Made by a program: the position numbers and the translations under genes. Under the pieces are notes generated by a model that worked only from the letters and a program-made list of their open reading frames with translations, did not search any database and was not told the origin of the DNA. From NCBI GenBank assembly GCA_049423145.1, contig JBMSQF010000002.1, positions 1 to 64,000 on the forward strand: a stretch of DNA of 64,000 nucleotides, read 5' to 3'. Shown piece after piece: positions 60,332 to 64,000 of this stretch. How positions within the stretch are numbered: the first letter of the stretch is position 1; each line of letters starts with the position of its first letter. Source of the DNA: RFTU01 sp049423145. GTDB taxonomy: Bacteria > Pseudomonadota > Gammaproteobacteria > Burkholderiales > Burkholderiaceae_C.

Positions 60332-60760
60332 ATGGATGCCGAGCTTGCGGGCGAAGAGGACATACGCCGTTTGTTGCGCGAGAGCCGAACCATCGCGGTG
60401 GTTGGCCTGTCGGCCGATGAAGAGCGACCGAGTCACTCGGTCGCCCTTTACATGCAGCAGCATGGCTACCGGATCTTGCCCGTCAACCCGCGGTATGCGG
60501 GCCAACGGCTGCTGGGTCAGCCCTGTGTGGCGGCGTTGGCCGATCTTCAGGAGCCCGTCGATATCGTCGATGTGTTCCGCCGCACTGAAGATGTGATGCC
60601 CGTGGCCCGCGGTGCGGTGTCGATCGGGGCTCGGTGTTTGTGGCAGCAATTGGGTGTGCGCAACCTCGAAGCGGACGCGCTGGTTCGCCGGGCCGGTCTC
60701 ATCAGTGTGACCGACCGCTGCCTGAAGGTGGAGCACATGAGGAGGCTTGGGCATGGGTAA
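60332..60760 (+). CDS. CoA-binding (YccU-like) protein
   Basis: A 142-residue single-domain protein with a Rossmann CoA-binding fold. TIAVVGLSADEERPSHSVA is the nucleotide-binding signature and RAGLISVTDRCLKVEH closes the domain. E. coli YccU is the closest named relative; the biochemical role is unknown. It diverges from the glycine riboswitch and overlaps the next gene by 8 nt. Confidence 0.87.
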   Translation: MDAELAGEEDIRRLLRESRTIAVVGLSADEERPSHSVALYMQQHGYRILPVNPRYAGQRLLGQPCVAALADLQEPVDIVDVFRRTEDVMPVARGAVSIGARCLWQQLGVRNLEADALVRRAGLISVTDRCLKVEHMRRLGHG

Positions 60761-62834
60761 TCGATATTCGCCGTTGGCGTTCGCCTGGGCCCTGATGGGC
60801 GTGTGCACGGCGGGGCACGCCGCCGAGGGCATGTGGACCTTGGACAATCTCCCGCGCGCAGCATGGAAGGCACAGCATGGTTTCGAGCCGGATGCGGCGT
60901 GGTTGTCGCATGTGCGGGCCGCGGCCGTGCGGGTCGGTGGCTGTTCCGGTTCGCTGGTTTCGGCCAACGGTCTGGTGATGACCAACCACCATTGCGTCAC
61001 GCGCTGCCTGGCCGAACTCTCGACGCCGCAGCGGCCGGTCAAGGCGGGCGGTTTCCTGGCCCAAGGGCCCGAACAGGAACTGCCCTGCGCGGGCCTCGAG
61101 GTGCTGCAGTTGCAAGCCGAACGTGACGTCACGGCGGAGGTGCAAGCCGCTACCCGTGGCTTGCAGGGCGAAGCCTTCCAGAAGGCCGAGGATGCGGCAC
61201 GCGCACGCGTGTCGCGCGAATGCCAGCAGGATCAAGCCGCCACTCGACGCTGTGATGTCACCGTGCTGTACCGAGGCGGTCAGTATGTGCTGCATCAATA
61301 CGAGCGCTACACCGATGTCCGACTGACCTGGGTGCCTGAGGACGCCATCGCTGCCTTCGGCGGCGATCCGGACAACTTCAATTTCCCGCGGTGGTGCCTG
61401 GACGTGGCCATGCTCCGCCTGTGGCGCAATGGTCAGCCGGTCAAGACGCCCACCCACTTCCGGGTCCAGCCCCTGGGCCCTCAGCCCGGTGAGCTGCTCC
61501 TGGTTCCGGGCCATCCGGGGCAAACCCAGCGCTCCCTGACGGTGGCGCAGCTGGAACGCTTGCGTGAGCGGCTGGCCACGCAGGACATACCCGCGCTGTC
61601 CGAGTCGCGGGGACTTTTGCACCTGCTGACGCAGCGCGGCGAGCCGACGCGGACCTGGGCCTTGCAGTCCCTGTCGGGCACGGAGAATGGTCTGAAGGTG
61701 CTGCAGGGGCAACTCCAAGCGCTGTTTTCACCCTCTTTGTGGGCCGTCAAGCGCCAGCAGGAGCAGGCTTTGCAAGCCCATGTGGCCGGACAGCCCGCCC
61801 TGCGTGAGCGGGTGGGTAACCCCTGGGCCGATATTGAGCGGGCCCAACAGGTGCGTCGGGAACTGGAGCTCGCGCACAGCCTCATTGCAGAAGGGCGCGC
61901 ATTCGCAGCGCCGCATTTCCAGACCGCTCGAACCCTGCTGCGTGGCGTGGTCGAGCGCACCAAGCCCGATGAGCAGCGTCTGCGGGAGTTCAGCGAAAGT
62001 GCCTTGCCGGGTGTGGTGCGTCGCTTGAAGGCGGCTTCGCCCATGGACCTGTCCTTCGAACGCGAGCGGCTGGAGTGGTCCCTGACGCGCATGCGCAGTT
62101 TGCTGGGGCCTGACCATCCGGTGGTCCAGCGCGTGCTGGGCAGCCAATCGCCGGCGCAGTTGGCCACTGAACTCATCAGCCGGTCGCGCTTGCACGAGCC
62201 GGCTGAGCGTTCGCGCCTGTGGGAGGGTGGGGTACCTGTGGTGGAAGCCAGCCGTGACCCGTTCATCGAATTGGCGCGTCGCATCGAGCCAGAAGCGCGT
62301 GCCCTGCGCGACCGCTTCGAGGCGGAGGTGCAGGCCGTGGAGCGGCAAGCTGCACAGCGTTTGGCGATCGCGCAGTTCGACCGCGAAGGCCGCAGCCGCT
62401 ATCCCGATGCCACGGGAACCTTGCGCCTCTCGCATGGCGTGTTGCGGGGCTGGCGCGAGGGATCAAACGAGGTGCCGACCCACACCACAGTAGCGGGCTT
62501 GAAGGCCCGCCAGACCGGCGCCGCTCCGTTTGCCTTGCCATCAAGCTGGCTTTCTTCCACCGGCATCCGGCTGGCGGACGACATCCCCTTCAATTTCGTG
62601 ACGGACCACGACATCATTGGTGGGAATTCGGGCAGTCCCATGATCAATCGGCAAGGCGAGTGGGTGGGTCTGGTGTTCGATGGCAACCGCCATTCACTGG
62701 GGGGATCCTTTTTCTACGATGGCGTGGCCAATCGAGCGGTTTCGGTGCACCCGATGGCCATCCTTCGGTCCTTGCAGCAGGTCTATGAAGGCAAGGCCTT
62801 GGCGCAGGAGTTGATGGGTCCCGCCCGCCAATAG
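60753..62834 (+). CDS. S46 family dipeptidyl-peptidase (DPP7/DPP11 type)
   Basis: Periplasmic serine peptidase that removes N-terminal dipeptides. The 693-residue precursor has a signal peptide ending near GHAAEG, the catalytic His region LVMTNHHC (about 74-81), FGGDPDNFNFPRWCLD and the nucleophile Ser626 in GGNSGSPM. Gly644 in FDGN lies 18 residues after the Ser, where DPP7 has Gly and DPP11 has Arg, which favours hydrophobic rather than acidic P1 residues. The ATG at 60753 has AGGAGG 7 nt upstream; a TTG 6 nt earlier is not needed. Ends in TAG. Confidence 0.9.
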   Translation: MGNRYSPLAFAWALMGVCTAGHAAEGMWTLDNLPRAAWKAQHGFEPDAAWLSHVRAAAVRVGGCSGSLVSANGLVMTNHHCVTRCLAELSTPQRPVKAGGFLAQGPEQELPCAGLEVLQLQAERDVTAEVQAATRGLQGEAFQKAEDAARARVSRECQQDQAATRRCDVTVLYRGGQYVLHQYERYTDVRLTWVPEDAIAAFGGDPDNFNFPRWCLDVAMLRLWRNGQPVKTPTHFRVQPLGPQPGELLLVPGHPGQTQRSLTVAQLERLRERLATQDIPALSESRGLLHLLTQRGEPTRTWALQSLSGTENGLKVLQGQLQALFSPSLWAVKRQQEQALQAHVAGQPALRERVGNPWADIERAQQVRRELELAHSLIAEGRAFAAPHFQTARTLLRGVVERTKPDEQRLREFSESALPGVVRRLKAASPMDLSFERERLEWSLTRMRSLLGPDHPVVQRVLGSQSPAQLATELISRSRLHEPAERSRLWEGGVPVVEASRDPFIELARRIEPEARALRDRFEAEVQAVERQAAQRLAIAQFDREGRSRYPDATGTLRLSHGVLRGWREGSNEVPTHTTVAGLKARQTGAAPFALPSSWLSSTGIRLADDIPFNFVTDHDIIGGNSGSPMINRQGEWVGLVFDGNRHSLGGSFFYDGVANRAVSVHPMAILRSLQQVYEGKALAQELMGPARQ

Positions 62835-62895
62835 AAGGAGTGAACCGTCACGGGTTCGGGTTTGCGGTGATGGGTTTGAGAAGCGGAGCGTCAGC

Positions 62896-64000
62896 ATGAG
62901 CATCTATGAAGAGCATCTGGAGGCCGGCCCAGCCAATCACGTGGCCTTGTCGCCAGTGAGTTTCGTGGAGCGGTCGGCCGAAGTGTTCGGTGACCTCCCG
63001 GCGGTGGTGCATGGTCGGCGTCGGTACAACTGGGCGGAGGTTCGCCAACGATCGGCGCGTCTGGCTGCCGCGCTGCGCGCCCTGGGCATCGGCCGCGGCG
63101 ACTCCGTGAGTGTGATGCTGCCCAATACCCCAGAGATGGTGGAGGCGCACTATGCGGTGCCGGCGCTCGGCGCCGTACTCAACACGCTCAACACCCGACT
63201 GGATGCAGCCCTTTTGGCCTGGCAGATGAACCACTGTGAGGCGCGGGTGCTGATCACCGATCGGGAATTCGCCCCAGTGATGGCCCGCGCACTGCAGCTG
63301 CTCCAGAGCGAGCATGGTCGAACCGTGACCGTGGTGGATGTCTGTGACAGCGAGTACACCGGCCTCGGTGATCGGCTGGGCGGCTTGGAGTACGAGGCCT
63401 GGCTGGCCGCGCATCCCCCGGTGGCGCGTCTGGAGGGTCCGCTCCATGAGTGGGATGCCATCGCGGTGAGCTACACCAGCGGCACCACCGGTGACCCCAA
63501 GGGCGTGGTGACCCACCACCGGGGTGCCTACCTCAACGCGGTGTGCAACGCGGCGACCTGGACCATGCCGCATTTCCCGCGATACCTGTGGACGCTGCCC
63601 ATGTTCCACTGCAACGGCTGGTGTTTTCCTTGGACGGTTGCCTTGCTGGGGGGCACCCACGTCTGTCTGCGCCGGGTGGAGGCCGCGGCAATCTTGTCGG
63701 CCATGCGCGAGCACGCGGTCGACCATTACTGCGCGGCACCCATCGTGCATTCGCTGATCTACAACGCCCCCGAGGATCTGCGGCAAGGCATCACGCAAGT
63801 GGTGCGTGGCATGGTGGCCGGTGCCGCACCGCCGGCAGCGATGATCGAAGGCATGGCCAAGATCGGTTTCCACATCACCCACGTCTATGGACTCACCGAG
63901 GTGTATGGGCCGGCAGCCGTGGCGGTGCAGCGGCCTGCCTGGTCGCGGGAAAACCTGTCGGAGCAAACCCGTCTGAATGGCCGCCAGGGTGTGCGCTATG
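62896..64000 (+). CDS. AMP-binding acyl-CoA synthetase (3' end outside window)
   Basis: ATP-dependent acyl-CoA ligase of the ANL superfamily. The 368 readable codons include the adenylation motif YTSGTTGDPKGVV (from Tyr193), LPMFHCNGW and the A5 motif THVYGLTEVYGP. The sequence resembles medium-chain acyl-CoA ligases of about 550 residues; the substrate is not clear. It starts 61 bp after the S46 peptidase gene and leaves the window at the right edge. Confidence 0.9.
   Translation, partial: MSIYEEHLEAGPANHVALSPVSFVERSAEVFGDLPAVVHGRRRYNWAEVRQRSARLAAALRALGIGRGDSVSVMLPNTPEMVEAHYAVPALGAVLNTLNTRLDAALLAWQMNHCEARVLITDREFAPVMARALQLLQSEHGRTVTVVDVCDSEYTGLGDRLGGLEYEAWLAAHPPVARLEGPLHEWDAIAVSYTSGTTGDPKGVVTHHRGAYLNAVCNAATWTMPHFPRYLWTLPMFHCNGWCFPWTVALLGGTHVCLRRVEAAAILSAMREHAVDHYCAAPIVHSLIYNAPEDLRQGITQVVRGMVAGAAPPAAMIEGMAKIGFHITHVYGLTEVYGPAAVAVQRPAWSRENLSEQTRLNGRQGVRY

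Overview
The window is about 64 kb of GC-rich chromosome that looks like a phototrophic member of the order Burkholderiales (Betaproteobacteria), most like the Rubrivivax/Roseateles-type lineage. Evidence is a bacteriochlorophyll gene cluster with the PpsR/AerR regulator pair and a HiPIP gene, sitting beside Burkholderiales housekeeping runs (rlmN-rodZ-ispG-hisS-yfgM-bamB-der-hfq-hflX-hflK-hflC-hisZ-purA), a sucA-sucB-lpdA operon with a structured leader, and a short-form-type HisZ. The species call is an inference from gene order and protein character only. I see no phage, insertion sequence, CRISPR array or rRNA.

Layout. 1-7.4 kb: edge of a photosynthesis gene cluster: bchF (minus, cut by the window edge), aerR/ppaA, ppsR, bchG, a PucC/LhaA-type protein, bchP, then a Tat-exported HiPIP. 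TGT-N12-ACR boxes fit PpsR control. 7.4-13.7 kb: accessory envelope region with three lipoproteins (small hypothetical, six-repeat PKD-like, NHL-repeat), tRNA-Leu(UAA) and a UMF1-like MFS transporter. 13.6-19.7 kb: murI, then electron-transfer flavoprotein etfBA with a possible TetR-type operator, a long acyl-CoA dehydrogenase and a nitronate monooxygenase-like protein. 19.8-26.9 kb: 2-oxoglutarate dehydrogenase complex (sucA, sucB, lpdA) and zapE, with a branched leader RNA, an intercistronic hairpin and a triple 53-bp repeat.

27-49.8 kb: housekeeping genes: XPD/DinG-like helicase, bamD, rluD, scpB, an unusually long rluB, ndk, rlmN, rodZ, ispG, hisS, yfgM, bamB, der, hfq, hflX, hflK (broken by an in-frame TAG), hflC, DUF2065, hisZ, purA and a phosphoribosyltransferase. 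49.8-64 kb: a penicillin-amidase-family hydrolase, tRNA-Leu(CAG) with a clear terminator, RNase R with an enlarged C-terminal half, a 47-bp-arm inverted repeat, the glycine cleavage operon gcvT-gcvH-gcvP under a tandem glycine riboswitch, a CoA-binding protein, an S46 dipeptidyl-peptidase and the start of an acyl-CoA ligase.

Themes. The photosynthesis genes make and esterify bacteriochlorophyll, place it in light-harvesting complexes and supply an electron carrier; AerR and PpsR set their expression. Several operons carry readable RNA-level control. I found no clearly new multi-gene defence or mobile system. The most surprising signals are the amber codon in hflK, two PpsR boxes spaced exactly 8 bp before bchG, the near-perfect long inverted repeat between rnr and gcvP, and the triple palindromic repeat inside the sucB-lpdA operon.
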